64,000 bases of DNA from Bradyrhizobium sp. U87765 SZCCT0048 (lineage in GTDB: Bacteria > Pseudomonadota > Alphaproteobacteria > Rhizobiales > Xanthobacteraceae), in contig NZ_JAFCMM010000001.1 of NCBI RefSeq assembly GCF_018131225.1, positions 2,728,001 through 2,792,000 on the forward strand. The letters run 5' to 3'. The notes under the pieces are model-generated. The model made no database searches and was not told the DNA's origin. It saw nothing but the letters and a program-made list of their open reading frames with translations. Every line of letters begins with the position of its first letter. Within the stretch, counting starts at the first letter, position 1. A program made the position numbers and the translations under genes. Positions 9,255-18,261 of the stretch are shown here, piece after piece.

Positions 9255-11249
9255 TCATGTCGACCGCTGGAACCGCCCCGAGGGCTCGCCAAACCCCTCG
9301 ATCAGCGCCTCCGTGCCGTCCACTTCCGAAAGCCGGGCTTTGACGTCGTTGAGCCAGGCATAATTGGCCTCGTTGGTGACCTCACCCAGGGCCAGCTCGG
9401 CGTCCTTCAGCTCCCTAAGTAGGGAGTGCCATTGCCGATGCAAGACAATGAGTTGGCGCCATGTCGCCAGCACATCGTCGTTGGCGGCGCCTGGCTGCAC
9501 CCCCCACACCGCCCCGGTGGTGATCGATCGCTCAACCTTTTGAATAAGCTCAGAAAATCCGCCCCTGTCGAGATCGGCGCGGAGCTTCTCGCCGAGCGCG
9601 GTCGGATCGGGGGTGTGATGATGATCGTTGGCGAACGCGGCGATGATCGCCGCCCGCAGCCGATGAGCCTCGGGATGGGCCATTTCGAGCGCTGCGACCT
9701 CCTCGAGATGGTCGTGCAGCAGCCACGGATGATTGATCAGCGACAGCAGGATCAGCGCCTCCCGGCGCGACAATGCCGTCCGCTGGCCGCGCATCAGCGG
9801 GCTCTGCGCCAACTGCGGACTGGCCGGCTGATACGTCCCTCGGCCAAGCGCCCAGCCGGTGGATAACTGCTGGCGGTTGCCGCCGCCGTCGCGCCGGCCA
9901 CCCCCGCCGGGGCCGCGCGGCGTGAATCGGCCCCCCGATTCGCCGCCGGGTCGGCGGCCATAGCCACCGCCACGGCCTTCGGGCGCGAAAGTACGCTGCA
10001 GCCGCTGGACCAGATCCTGGCGGTAATAGCGGCGGACGACCTCGTCGCCAATGCTGTTGGTGAGCTGACCGATGCGAGCCTCGAGCGCGGCGCGGCGCTC
10101 CGGCGTCGAAAAATTGCCGCCCTCGATCTCGCGCGCCCACAGCACATCGGCGAGCGGACGTGCCGCACCGATGACGTCCTCGACGGCAGACCGGCCGCCG
10201 GCCCGCGCCAGATCGTCGGGATCCTGGCCCTCCGGCAACAGCGCGATGCGCAGGCTTTTGCCGGCCTTGAGATGCGGCAGGGCGATATCGGCGGCGCGAT
10301 AGGCCGCCCGCTGCCCGGCCTTGTCGCCGTCGAAGCACAGGATTGGCTCGTCGGCCATCTTCCAGAGGTGGCCAAGCTGGTTCTCGGTCAGCGCGGTGCC
10401 GAGCGGCGCCACGGCGCCACCGAAGCCCACGGTCACCAGGGCGATGACGTCGACGTAGCCCTCGACAACGATCAGCGGCGCACCGTTGTGAACCGCCTGG
10501 CGCGCGGGCGCAAAGTTGTAGAGGTTGTCGCCCTTGTGAAACAGCGGCGTTTCCGGCGAGTTCAGATACTTCGCTGGAACGTCCTTCTCGAGCGCACGTC
10601 CGCCGAACGCAATGATGCGGCCACGCTGATCGCCGATCGGAAACATCACCCGGTCCTTGAAGCGATCAAAGGGCACGGGAATGTCGCTGCCGCCGATCAG
10701 CAGGCCGGCCTCGACCATGTCGTCCACGGAGACGCCGGCCTTGCCGAGATGCTCCTTGAGCCCGAATCGCTCCGGACTGGCATAGCCGAGCCTGAACTGG
10801 ACCTGCGTAGCCGGGGAAATGCTGCGGTCGGCGAGATAGCCGCGCGCCTTGGCGCCGGCACGCGACGCCAGCGTCTCGACGAAATAGGCCGTCGCCATCT
10901 CCATGATGTCATGGAGCGTACGGCGGCGCTGCTGATGCCGCACCGCATCGGGCGTCGCCGCCGGCAGCGCGAGGCCAGCCATTGACGCCAGTCGCTCGAC
11001 CGCCTCGGGGAAACTCACGCCTTCGGTTTCCATCACGAAATCGAAGATGTTGCCGTGCTTGCCCGAGGAGAAGTCGTGATAGAAGCCCTTCTGGTCGTTG
11101 ACCGTGAAGGACGGCGTCTTTTCCTGCTGGAATGGCGACAGCCCCTTCCACTCGCGCCCCGCCTTCTTCAGCTTGACGCGCCGCCCCACGACTTCCGAAA
11201 CGAGAAGCCGTTCGCGCAGTTCTTCGAGGAATTGGGGCGTAAAGCGCAT
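9255..11249 (-). CDS. dnaG: DNA primase DnaG (zinc ligands replaced)
   Basis: Makes RNA primers at the replication fork. The start at 11249 (MRFTPQFLEEL) matches the family N-terminus; the frame extends 26 codons further upstream with unrelated sequence. Residues 35-70 align with the CHC2 zinc ribbon (SPF..EKTPSF and FYHDFSSGKHGN), but the usual C-H-C-C ligands are S38, Q41, D59 and S62. The TOPRIM catalytic core is intact, with E263 in VVEGYVDV and D307/D309 in CFDGDKAG. A Gly/Arg-rich linker (about residues 430-480) separates it from the C-terminal DnaB-interaction domain. rpoD follows 232 nt downstream. The loss of zinc ligands may be lineage-wide rather than strain-specific. Confidence 0.96.
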   Translation of the reverse strand: MRFTPQFLEELRERLLVSEVVGRRVKLKKAGREWKGLSPFQQEKTPSFTVNDQKGFYHDFSSGKHGNIFDFVMETEGVSFPEAVERLASMAGLALPAATPDAVRHQQRRRTLHDIMEMATAYFVETLASRAGAKARGYLADRSISPATQVQFRLGYASPERFGLKEHLGKAGVSVDDMVEAGLLIGGSDIPVPFDRFKDRVMFPIGDQRGRIIAFGGRALEKDVPAKYLNSPETPLFHKGDNLYNFAPARQAVHNGAPLIVVEGYVDVIALVTVGFGGAVAPLGTALTENQLGHLWKMADEPILCFDGDKAGQRAAYRAADIALPHLKAGKSLRIALLPEGQDPDDLARAGGRSAVEDVIGAARPLADVLWAREIEGGNFSTPERRAALEARIGQLTNSIGDEVVRRYYRQDLVQRLQRTFAPEGRGGGYGRRPGGESGGRFTPRGPGGGGRRDGGGNRQQLSTGWALGRGTYQPASPQLAQSPLMRGQRTALSRREALILLSLINHPWLLHDHLEEVAALEMAHPEAHRLRAAIIAAFANDHHHTPDPTALGEKLRADLDRGGFSELIQKVERSITTGAVWGVQPGAANDDVLATWRQLIVLHRQWHSLLRELKDAELALGEVTNEANYAWLNDVKARLSEVDGTEALIEGFGEPSGRFQRST

Positions 11250-11370
11250 GGACCGACAGCTGGGGTTGCAACCGATCATCCATATAGGCGCATCGCCGCC
11301 GGAGCCATAGGCCGGCCGGTTGTCCACGGCCGTCCACAGGCGCCCCCGGTCCGTTCCCCGGCGGCCCCTG

Positions 11371-11772
11371 CTATCGCCGGGCTGGCAAGAACCGTCCCCG
11401 GCGGATCCGCGTCAAACCCGCCACCGGACGATTGTAGAGGTAGACGAAGGCATCCAGCGAGGCTCCGTCGCGGAGAGTCACCGGCTGCAGCGCACGGACA
11501 TACTGCACCGGCCGACGCGACTGGAACGCGGCCTGCTCATAAACGTCGAGCCGCCGCAGCAGCCGCTCGGGATGGCGCAAGCGATAGATATCCCCGAACA
11601 CCACCTCGCCGGGCCGCTGCGACGGCACCACGCCGGGATAGTGCGCCACCCGGTAGAGCCGCCCGGCATACTGCCCCTCGTCGACGAAATCCGCATGCGC
11701 GGCGAGCAGCGCTGCCATTGGATGGCGCGCCCGCCGCATCAAGGTGCCGTAGACGAAGAGGTGAACGGTCAT
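11371..11772 (-). CDS. Gamma-glutamylcyclotransferase-like (GGCT/AIG2) protein
   Basis: Predicted to release 5-oxoproline from gamma-glutamyl compounds or to act on gamma-glutamyl-amines. The start at 11772 gives MTVHLFVYGTLM, the family's normal opening with the FVYGTLM substrate loop at residues 6-12. The likely catalytic glutamate is E79 in LDVYEQ. The 133-residue length fits a single domain. The frame runs open far upstream, through the divergent gene, and those residues are unrelated. An in-frame ATG at 11826 would add 18 residues. It is divergent from the N-formylglutamate amidohydrolase, which also handles glutamate derivatives; a common pathway is only a guess. Confidence 0.85.
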   Translation of the reverse strand: MTVHLFVYGTLMRRARHPMAALLAAHADFVDEGQYAGRLYRVAHYPGVVPSQRPGEVVFGDIYRLRHPERLLRRLDVYEQAAFQSRRPVQYVRALQPVTLRDGASLDAFVYLYNRPVAGLTRIRRGRFLPARR

Positions 11773-11952
11773 CCTGCCGGCTCCTGCGAACGCTTCAGCG
11801 AGCCATGCCGGCTCCGCCACATTCATGACATCAAGGTCGAAACATCCTAGACTCAAACCCGCGATTGCCGCGGCGCGAATCTGAGGCAGACTGTTTCCCG
11901 AATTGGCGCATTCTGCAGCAGACCCGCGAGCGACGCAGACGGCAGGACAGGA

Positions 11953-12759
11953 ATGAGCTTGGACACGGTGATATCGCGATCGAACCTTCTCGCCGACGAC
12001 GAAGTCCCGCCGGTCCTGGAGGTCAACGACAACGGCAGATCTCCCTTTGTCTTCACTTGCGATCATTATGGGCGGCTGATCCCTCGGGCTCTCGGCCAGC
12101 TCGGCCTGCCCGAGGAAGAGCTTGTCCGCCACATCGCCTGGGATATCGGCATCGCCGGCGTTGCGACAGCGCTGGCCAGGATGCTGGACGCCCACCTGAT
12201 CGCGCAGCGCTACTCCCGCCTCGTGATCGACTGCAACCGCCCGTGGGAGGCCCCCTCGTCCATTCCGATGATCAGCGAGGCGACGACCATACCCGGCAAC
12301 GAAGGCCTGACCCGCGAGGCGGCGGACGCCCGCCGCAGCGCCATCTTCGCGCCGTATCACCGCCGGATCGAAACCGTGCTTGGCCAGCGGCAGCAAGACA
12401 GGCGCCCCACCATCCTGGTCTCCCTGCACTCGTTCACGCCGGTGTATGCAGGCATCAAGCGCCCATGGCATGTCGGCACGCTGTATCATCGCGACACCCG
12501 CCTGCCGCCACTGCTGCTGCAATTGCTGCGCAAGGAAGGCGATCTGGTGGTCGGTGACAACGAGCCTTATGCGGTGAGCGACGCGACCGACTATACAATC
12601 CCGGTGCATGGCGAACGGCGCGGACTGATGAACACCGGCATCGAGATTCGCCAGGACCTGATTGACGAACCCTCTGGCCAGGAGCAGTGGGCCGAGCGGC
12701 TGGCGCGGATTCTGACCGAGATCGAGGCGGTGTTCGGCGCCGAGAATCTTCCGGTGTAA
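11953..12759 (+). CDS. N-formylglutamate amidohydrolase family protein
   Basis: Family PF05013, zinc-dependent amidohydrolases whose best-known member (HutG) converts N-formyl-L-glutamate to glutamate and formate in histidine breakdown. Visible family features are FTCDHYGRLIP near residue 34, HIAWDIG around residue 60, RLVIDCNRP around residue 88, and SLHSFTPVY near 157. Length 268 aa is typical. No other hut gene is near, so a role in histidine use is not supported by context. The start ATG gives MSLDTVISRSN with AGGA upstream at a suitable distance. Confidence 0.87.
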   Translation: MSLDTVISRSNLLADDEVPPVLEVNDNGRSPFVFTCDHYGRLIPRALGQLGLPEEELVRHIAWDIGIAGVATALARMLDAHLIAQRYSRLVIDCNRPWEAPSSIPMISEATTIPGNEGLTREAADARRSAIFAPYHRRIETVLGQRQQDRRPTILVSLHSFTPVYAGIKRPWHVGTLYHRDTRLPPLLLQLLRKEGDLVVGDNEPYAVSDATDYTIPVHGERRGLMNTGIEIRQDLIDEPSGQEQWAERLARILTEIEAVFGAENLPV

Positions 12760-12779
12760 CGATCGGCGCCGTGCCCTGC

Positions 12780-13397
12780 TCAGCGCGAGCGGGACAGCGC
12801 CAGCCAGATCCCGCCGCCGATCATGAAGCCACCGGACGCGCGCGACAGCAGGCGGGCACGCCGCGCCGACAGCAGCGTCCGCGCCCGTCCCGCCAGCAGC
12901 GCGTAGGTCGCGTCAGACACCGCGACGGTCGCCATGAAGGTGAGTCCGAGCAGGACGATCTGCGGGAAGCGCGCCTTGTCCATGTCGATGAATTGCGGCA
13001 GGAACGCCCCGAAGAACACCATCACCTTCGGATTGCTCAGCAGCACAACAAGCCCCTGCAGGAAAAAACCGCCGCGCGGTGGAGGCGGTGGGGCGTCCGA
13101 CGTCTCCAGCAGGTTCGGTGAGCGGATCAACTTGATGCCCAGCCAGACGAGATAGGCCGCGCCGGCGAACCGCACCCAGTCGAACCAGTAGCCCATGGTG
13201 GCCATCAGCGACGTCAACCCGACGCCGACGATGCCGATCACGACCGCCAGGCCGACCTGGGCGCCGGCGATGTTGATCAGCGCCGCTCGGGTGCCGTGAC
13301 GCAGACCGTTGGCGATGACCAGCGTCACCACCGGACCCGGCAGCAGCGCAAGCGCGATACAGGCGGCGACATAGGCGAGATAGAGCTGCAGTGACAT
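12780..13397 (-). CDS. LysE/RhtB-family exporter (second copy)
   Basis: A 205-residue membrane protein with about six hydrophobic helices. The family signature is seen early: LLPGPVVTLVIANGLRHGTRAALINIAGAQ-type glycine/proline pattern at residues 18-48. The central loop is proline-rich (PPPPPRGG). It likely exports an amino acid or homoserine-like compound. It converges on the amidohydrolase gene with 20 nt between stops. It is only distantly similar to the other LysE protein in this window, so recent duplication is not suggested. Confidence 0.88.
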   Translation of the reverse strand: MSLQLYLAYVAACIALALLPGPVVTLVIANGLRHGTRAALINIAGAQVGLAVVIGIVGVGLTSLMATMGYWFDWVRFAGAAYLVWLGIKLIRSPNLLETSDAPPPPPRGGFFLQGLVVLLSNPKVMVFFGAFLPQFIDMDKARFPQIVLLGLTFMATVAVSDATYALLAGRARTLLSARRARLLSRASGGFMIGGGIWLALSRSR

Positions 13398-13468
13398 GAG
13401 CGGTCCCCGGACGTCAGGGCGCCGAGCCTAGCGCGACGCGCATCGCCACGCCAGCATGCGCCCGTCCC

Positions 13469-15079
13469 TCAGCCCCTCGCCCGCAGCTCGCGGCGCAGCA
13501 CCTTGCCGGTCGCGGTCATCGGCAAGGTCTCCACGAACTGCACGTGTCGCGGATACTCGTGTGCGGCGAGCTGCACCTTGACGAAATCCTGAATTTCACG
13601 CGCGAGCTCGTCGCCGGGAGCAAAACCGGGCCGCAGCACGATCCAGGCCTTGATCGCCTCGGTACGGATCGGGTCGGGTACGCCGACCACTGCGGCCAGC
13701 GCGACCGCCGGATGCTTGAGCAAGGTATGCTCGATTTCAGACGGCCCGATACGGTAACCCGCACTGGTGATGACATCATCCTCGCGGCTGACGTACCAGA
13801 AGTAGCCGTCGGCATCCTGGACGCCGAGATCGCCGGTCAGCAGGACGTCGCCGCGGAATTTGTCCGCCGTCGCCTCGGCATTGCGCCAGTATTCCAGCAT
13901 CATGCAGGGGTTCGGCCGGCGCACACCAATGATGCCGCGGCTGCCGCGCGGCAGCTCCACGCCGGTCTCGTCGACGATGCAGACCTCGAAGCCCGGAATC
14001 GCCCGCCCCATCGAGCCCGGCCGGATCGGAAACAGCCGTGCATTGTTTCCGACCACGAGGTTGCATTCGGTCTGGCCGTAGATTTCGTGGGCGTCGATGC
14101 CGAAAGTGGAACGCACCCAGTCCAGCAGCTCGGCACCGAGTGACTCGCCGCCGGTCAGGATACTGCGCAACCTGACGCCGGGATGCCTGACGTCGGCCTG
14201 ACGCATCAGCTTGAGCGCGGTCGGCGGCAGAAAGACGTTACGCACCTTGTGGTCGGCCATCAGTTGCATCGCCGCCTGCGGCTCGAACTTCCGGGCGCGG
14301 TAACCGACGATCGGAACACCGTGATACCAGGCCGGAAACAGCGCGTCGAACAGGCCGCCGATCCAGGCCCAGTCGGCCGGCGTCCAGTACACGTCGCCGG
14401 GCTTTGGAAAGAAGTCGTGCACCATCTCGACGCACGGCAGATGGCCGAGCAGCACGCGATGGGCGTGCAGGGCACCCTTGGGATTGCCGGTGGTCCCCGA
14501 GGTAAAGATGATGATCGCCGGATCGTCCGCCGCCGTGGCGACGGGCTCGAACGCATCGGCTGCGTCCGCGATCGCCCGCCAGAACGAGCGCGTGCCGGCA
14601 GGCGGGCTATCAGCGATGACGTAGATCTGTCGAAGCTCCGGTAGCTGGTCGCGGATTCCCGCCAGTTTCTCAAAGCCTGCCTGATCGGTGACGACGGCTT
14701 TCGCTGCACTGTTGGCGAGACGGAACGCCAGCGCGTCCTCTCCGAACAGCGTGAACAGCGGCACCGAGACCAGGGCGGAGCGGAATGCGGCGAGATGCAC
14801 GACCGGCAGCTCGACCGACTGCGACAGGAACACCGCGACACGGTCGCCCCGCGACAGGCCGTCGGCACGCAGCACGTTGGCGAAGCGGCGCGACCACGAC
14901 GCCATATCGTCGAACGACAGGTGGCGTGTGCGGCCAGCTTCGTCGACGTCGATCAGCGCCAGTCTGGCGGTCCCGTCGGCGTGACGGTCGCAGCAGACGT
15001 CGGCGATGTTGAACCGGGCCGGTACGTCCCAGCGGAAATCAGCGTAAAGGCGTTGGTAGTCGTCGGTTTCGGTGAGCAT
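13469..15079 (-). CDS. AMP-forming acyl-CoA synthetase
   Basis: Activates a carboxylic acid to acyl-CoA through an acyl-adenylate. The ATP-binding P-loop-like motif FTSGTTGNPKG, the YGQTE motif, the TGDLG hinge motif and the C-terminal catalytic lysine in TATGKVLRRELR are all present. The 536-residue length and the WTPADWAWIGGL segment resemble acetyl-/medium-chain acyl-CoA synthetases rather than long-chain FadD. No signal or membrane segments. It is monocistronic in appearance: 98 nt separate it from the GatB/YqeY gene upstream on the same strand. The acyl substrate cannot be read from sequence. Confidence 0.9.
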   Translation of the reverse strand: MLTETDDYQRLYADFRWDVPARFNIADVCCDRHADGTARLALIDVDEAGRTRHLSFDDMASWSRRFANVLRADGLSRGDRVAVFLSQSVELPVVHLAAFRSALVSVPLFTLFGEDALAFRLANSAAKAVVTDQAGFEKLAGIRDQLPELRQIYVIADSPPAGTRSFWRAIADAADAFEPVATAADDPAIIIFTSGTTGNPKGALHAHRVLLGHLPCVEMVHDFFPKPGDVYWTPADWAWIGGLFDALFPAWYHGVPIVGYRARKFEPQAAMQLMADHKVRNVFLPPTALKLMRQADVRHPGVRLRSILTGGESLGAELLDWVRSTFGIDAHEIYGQTECNLVVGNNARLFPIRPGSMGRAIPGFEVCIVDETGVELPRGSRGIIGVRRPNPCMMLEYWRNAEATADKFRGDVLLTGDLGVQDADGYFWYVSREDDVITSAGYRIGPSEIEHTLLKHPAVALAAVVGVPDPIRTEAIKAWIVLRPGFAPGDELAREIQDFVKVQLAAHEYPRHVQFVETLPMTATGKVLRRELRARG

Positions 15080-15177
15080 GACGAGAACCTCCCGCAGCGC
15101 ACCTGGTGGCCGGTTCCAATATTCGCATCACACGAAAGCAGGCTCGTTTGCGAATGTCAGATCCGCCACACCAGGGA

Positions 15178-15633
15178 TCATCCCGCGAGCGCTGCCTTGA
15201 CGAGACCGCTGGCCTTGCCGAAGTCCATCTGGCCGGCGTACTTGGCCTTGAGCGCGGCGATCACCTTGCCCATGTCCTTCATCCCGGCCGCGCCGGTCTC
15301 CTGGATCACGGCGGCGATCGCGGCATTGACGTCGTCGTCGGACATCTGCTTGGGCAGATAGGCCGAGATCACCGCGATCTCTGCACGCTCCTGCTCGGCG
15401 AGCTCCGCGCGGCCGCCCTTGTCGTAGAGCGCGACCGACTCCTGGCGCTGCTTGATCATCTTTTGTAGCAGGCCGAGCAGATCATCGTCGCTCAGCGGCG
15501 GCTTGCCCTGGCCGCGCGCATCGATATCCGCATTCTTGATCGCGGAGTTGACCATGCGCAGCGTGGACAGCTTGCGCTCGTCCTTGGCCTTCATGGCCTC
15601 CTTCACTGCCGTGTTGATGTCGTCGCGCAGCAT
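15178..15633 (-). CDS. GatB/YqeY domain protein
   Basis: A 151-residue YqeY-type protein related to the C-terminal tRNA-binding domain of the GatB subunit of tRNA-dependent amidotransferase. Family features are the N-terminal MLRDDINTAVKEAMKAKD helix, the STLRMVNSAIKN segment and the helical C-terminal half with GMKDMGKVIAALKA. The ATG at 15633 has GGGAGA 6 nt upstream and gives the family N-terminus; the longer frame adds 16 unrelated residues. In this bacterial group the gene often lies near carA, as here (about 4.4 kb). Molecular role is unproven, but binding to tRNA is suspected for the family. Confidence 0.9.
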   Translation of the reverse strand: MLRDDINTAVKEAMKAKDERKLSTLRMVNSAIKNADIDARGQGKPPLSDDDLLGLLQKMIKQRQESVALYDKGGRAELAEQERAEIAVISAYLPKQMSDDDVNAAIAAVIQETGAAGMKDMGKVIAALKAKYAGQMDFGKASGLVKAALAG

Positions 15634-15746
15634 GGTCGTCTCCCGGAAAACGCGCCGGCCGGGCCGGCACGAGCCGCCCACCAGCTAATCTGACGATCTA
15701 GTGGGTTTTCCGCCGGGGCACAACTGTCCGGCAGCCCCTCGGACGA

Positions 15747-17390
15747 TCAGCGCGTCAATGCCCCTTGGCGGCGGTTCGCGCTGAAATCATCGGAGTTCGA
15801 CGGCGATGTCACCGGACGCGGCCCGGCTTCGTGCGGTGGCGCCATCAGGGACACGACGGTCGCTCGGACGCCGGGGCGCCCCCAGAGCTGGGTCGCCAGC
15901 GCGAACTCCGCACGGATCAGGGTCGGCTGCCGCTCCTGCACGCGCTGCATCCATTCCAGACACGTGGCATCGTCCAGGAAGCACAGCGCCGCCCAACCGC
16001 GGTTGACCTTTCGCTGCGGCGGCAGCGTCCACTCATATTGCAGGCGAAACGGGCGTCCGTAGGCAGGATGGTCGGGACTGTAGAACGCGGTCGCGAAAGC
16101 GAGATTGTCGTCGCCGCTGACGGCGGGCAGCGGCTCATTTGAAATGGCGTGCCAGCGCCGCGTCAGTTCGTCGGCCGCCAGACGATAGAAATGCCGGCCC
16201 TCCTTGTAGCCTTCGGTATTGCGCTGAAGAGCATGGACAGGCGCTGCGACGACCGCGGCCACGGAGAGCAGCAGCACCGCGACGGCGAGATTGACCGTAT
16301 CGAAGCGGTCGACCGGAAAAGTGGTCGCGACGATCACCGCAACCACCACGAAAAACAGCCCTTGCAGGTTCCACAACGCCGGCAGATCGGCGCCGATCGC
16401 CACGGACACCACCGCAGGCAATACTACCGTTCCCGCGAAGATCAGCAGCAGTAGTAACGGTCCTGCCGGCATCCGGCGCAGGTCCGACACGAAGCGCCGC
16501 AAACTCGCCCGGATCATCAGCAGCCAGGCGAACGTCGGCACGACGAAATAGCCGAGAATGCCGAGCAGGAACTTGCCGGCTTCCTGGGCCGCGATCGTAT
16601 GTCCATGGCCGGTGTGACCGTTCTGAGCGTAGGTCAGCGGCGCGAAATTGCTCTCCGCCAGCCAATACAGATGCGGCGCCAGCGCCAGCAGGCCGGCCAG
16701 TGTCGAGAGCCATGGCGCGGCGGACGTGAAATAAGCCCGGCGCTGGGGGTGCAGCACGGCGGCGATCACGAAACCGCCGATCAGCACCACCGAATAGTAC
16801 TTGCCGAGCATAGCCAGCGCCGCGCACAGCCCTGCCGCCACCGCCCAGAGCGCGCTGCGACTTTCGAACGAGCGCAGGAAGCAGTAGGTTGCCAATGGCC
16901 ACAACACCAGCAGCACGCTGTTGGCGTTGAAGCGCTGCGCATGGAATTGATAGGCAGGCACCAGCATCAGCAGCAGCAGAACGATGACGCGCTTGTCACC
17001 GCGGACGAAGCGCCGCGTCGTCAGGTCGACCGCCCACAGCGCCAGGGCCGCATTGACCATGGCCAGCAGGTGGAACGACCAATCGGCCAGCGGGAAGATC
17101 CGCGTCCAGAGAAACGCGATCCATCCCATCAATGGCGGATGCTTGGCATTGCCCCAAGCGAAGGTGCGGCCAACCGACCATGCCTCAAGAACGTCGGGAT
17201 GCAGGTCGGCGTTGGCGTAGGCGAGCGCCAGGAACGCCATCCAGACCGCCACGAACATGACAAGCAGCAGGGGAATGGCCCAGCCGGCTTCGATGCCGTC
17301 GAGCCAGGCCTCGAAAGGCCGGCGCCAGGCCACGCGCGAGCGCGTCTGCGCGGTCGGCAGGACCGGCGAGGTCTCCACGTCTGCTGTCAC
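15747..17390 (-). CDS. Glycosyltransferase family 39 (ArnT/PMT-like) membrane protein
   Basis: A 547-residue integral membrane protein with about ten hydrophobic segments and a soluble C-terminal part. The first periplasmic loop has ANADLHPDVLEAW, which includes the acidic residue expected for a polyprenyl-phosphate-sugar transferase, and KHPPLMGW follows as in ArnT-like proteins. It probably transfers a sugar from an undecaprenyl-phosphate donor to lipid A, a polysaccharide or a protein on the outer face of the inner membrane. Donor and acceptor are unknown. No lipid A modification genes are nearby. The Pro-rich C-terminal tail is variable in the family. Confidence 0.82.
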   Translation of the reverse strand: MTADVETSPVLPTAQTRSRVAWRRPFEAWLDGIEAGWAIPLLLVMFVAVWMAFLALAYANADLHPDVLEAWSVGRTFAWGNAKHPPLMGWIAFLWTRIFPLADWSFHLLAMVNAALALWAVDLTTRRFVRGDKRVIVLLLLMLVPAYQFHAQRFNANSVLLVLWPLATYCFLRSFESRSALWAVAAGLCAALAMLGKYYSVVLIGGFVIAAVLHPQRRAYFTSAAPWLSTLAGLLALAPHLYWLAESNFAPLTYAQNGHTGHGHTIAAQEAGKFLLGILGYFVVPTFAWLLMIRASLRRFVSDLRRMPAGPLLLLLIFAGTVVLPAVVSVAIGADLPALWNLQGLFFVVVAVIVATTFPVDRFDTVNLAVAVLLLSVAAVVAAPVHALQRNTEGYKEGRHFYRLAADELTRRWHAISNEPLPAVSGDDNLAFATAFYSPDHPAYGRPFRLQYEWTLPPQRKVNRGWAALCFLDDATCLEWMQRVQERQPTLIRAEFALATQLWGRPGVRATVVSLMAPPHEAGPRPVTSPSNSDDFSANRRQGALTR

Positions 17391-17516
17391 GGAAATGCGC
17401 CCCGGGGACTAAACTTTTCGTAACTTCGTGTAGGATTGTGTCTGGCGCAGGGCAAGCCGGTCGAGCCGGAAATCGTCCAATTCTATAAAAATTCAAAACA
17501 TTGCATGGCCGGATGG

Positions 17517-18236
17517 TTACTGGCCGTGCGAGGCTCCGAGCCATACGAGAAGCGCGTCAGCGACGGCGTCCGGACGCTCGGCCTGGGACAGATGGCCACA
17601 GTCCGGAACCAGCACGAGGCGGGATCCGGCAATCCCCGCGGCAATCTCGGCGGACAGTTCCTTCGGCAACAGCGCATCCTGCTCTGCCCCCACCACCAGT
17701 GTCGGGCAGCGGATAGACGCGAGCCCCGGCCGGGAATCCGGCCGCGCAATGATCGCCGTCTGGTTATTGACGAAGCCGGCGACGCCGACATCGTCGCCCA
17801 TGTCATGCACGAGACGGTGCAGCGCCGCTTCGGTGACCCGCGCCGGATGCACGAACGTTGGAAAGATCATGTCGAGCACCTCGTGCAAGCGGCCATCGCG
17901 GGCCATCTGCATCTGTTGCCGCCGCCGCTCCGTCGCCGCCGGCGTGTCGGGGCGCGCCGAGCTGTTGAGGAGCGCCAGTTTCGCGACACGCTGCGGCGCC
18001 TGCCTCAGAATCTCGAAAGCGATATAGCCGCCCATCGAATGCCCGGCGAGCGCGAAGCGCTCGGGCGCCTCGCTCAACACCCGCGCGGCAATCGCCGCAA
18101 GGCTGTCGTCCCGCGCATGGTTGGCGACCATGACGGGGCCCGCACGCCACAACGCCGGGATGATCGCGCTGTAGATGCGAGCCGACGAAGCGAGGCCCGG
18201 CACCAGCACGAGCGGCAGACGATCGGTCCCGGTCAT
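17517..18236 (-). CDS. Alpha/beta hydrolase
   Basis: Serine hydrolase fold with nucleophile S67 in AGHSMGGY, an acid in [11 protein letters not shown] and H215 in [12 protein letters not shown]. The oxyanion-hole LVPGL is at residues 10-14. The length of 239 aa fits a minimal lid version. The ATG at 18236 gives MTGTDRLP; the frame extends further upstream into the ligase gene. It starts 25 nt after the stop of the acyl-CoA synthetase, so the pair probably forms a two-gene unit that may process an acyl ester or acyl-CoA. Substrate unknown. Confidence 0.87.
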   Translation of the reverse strand: MTGTDRLPLVLVPGLASSARIYSAIIPALWRAGPVMVANHARDDSLAAIAARVLSEAPERFALAGHSMGGYIAFEILRQAPQRVAKLALLNSSARPDTPAATERRRQQMQMARDGRLHEVLDMIFPTFVHPARVTEAALHRLVHDMGDDVGVAGFVNNQTAIIARPDSRPGLASIRCPTLVVGAEQDALLPKELSAEIAAGIAGSRLVLVPDCGHLSQAERPDAVADALLVWLGASHGQ

Positions 18237-18261
18237 GGCGGCCTCCGTTGTCGGTCGAAGC

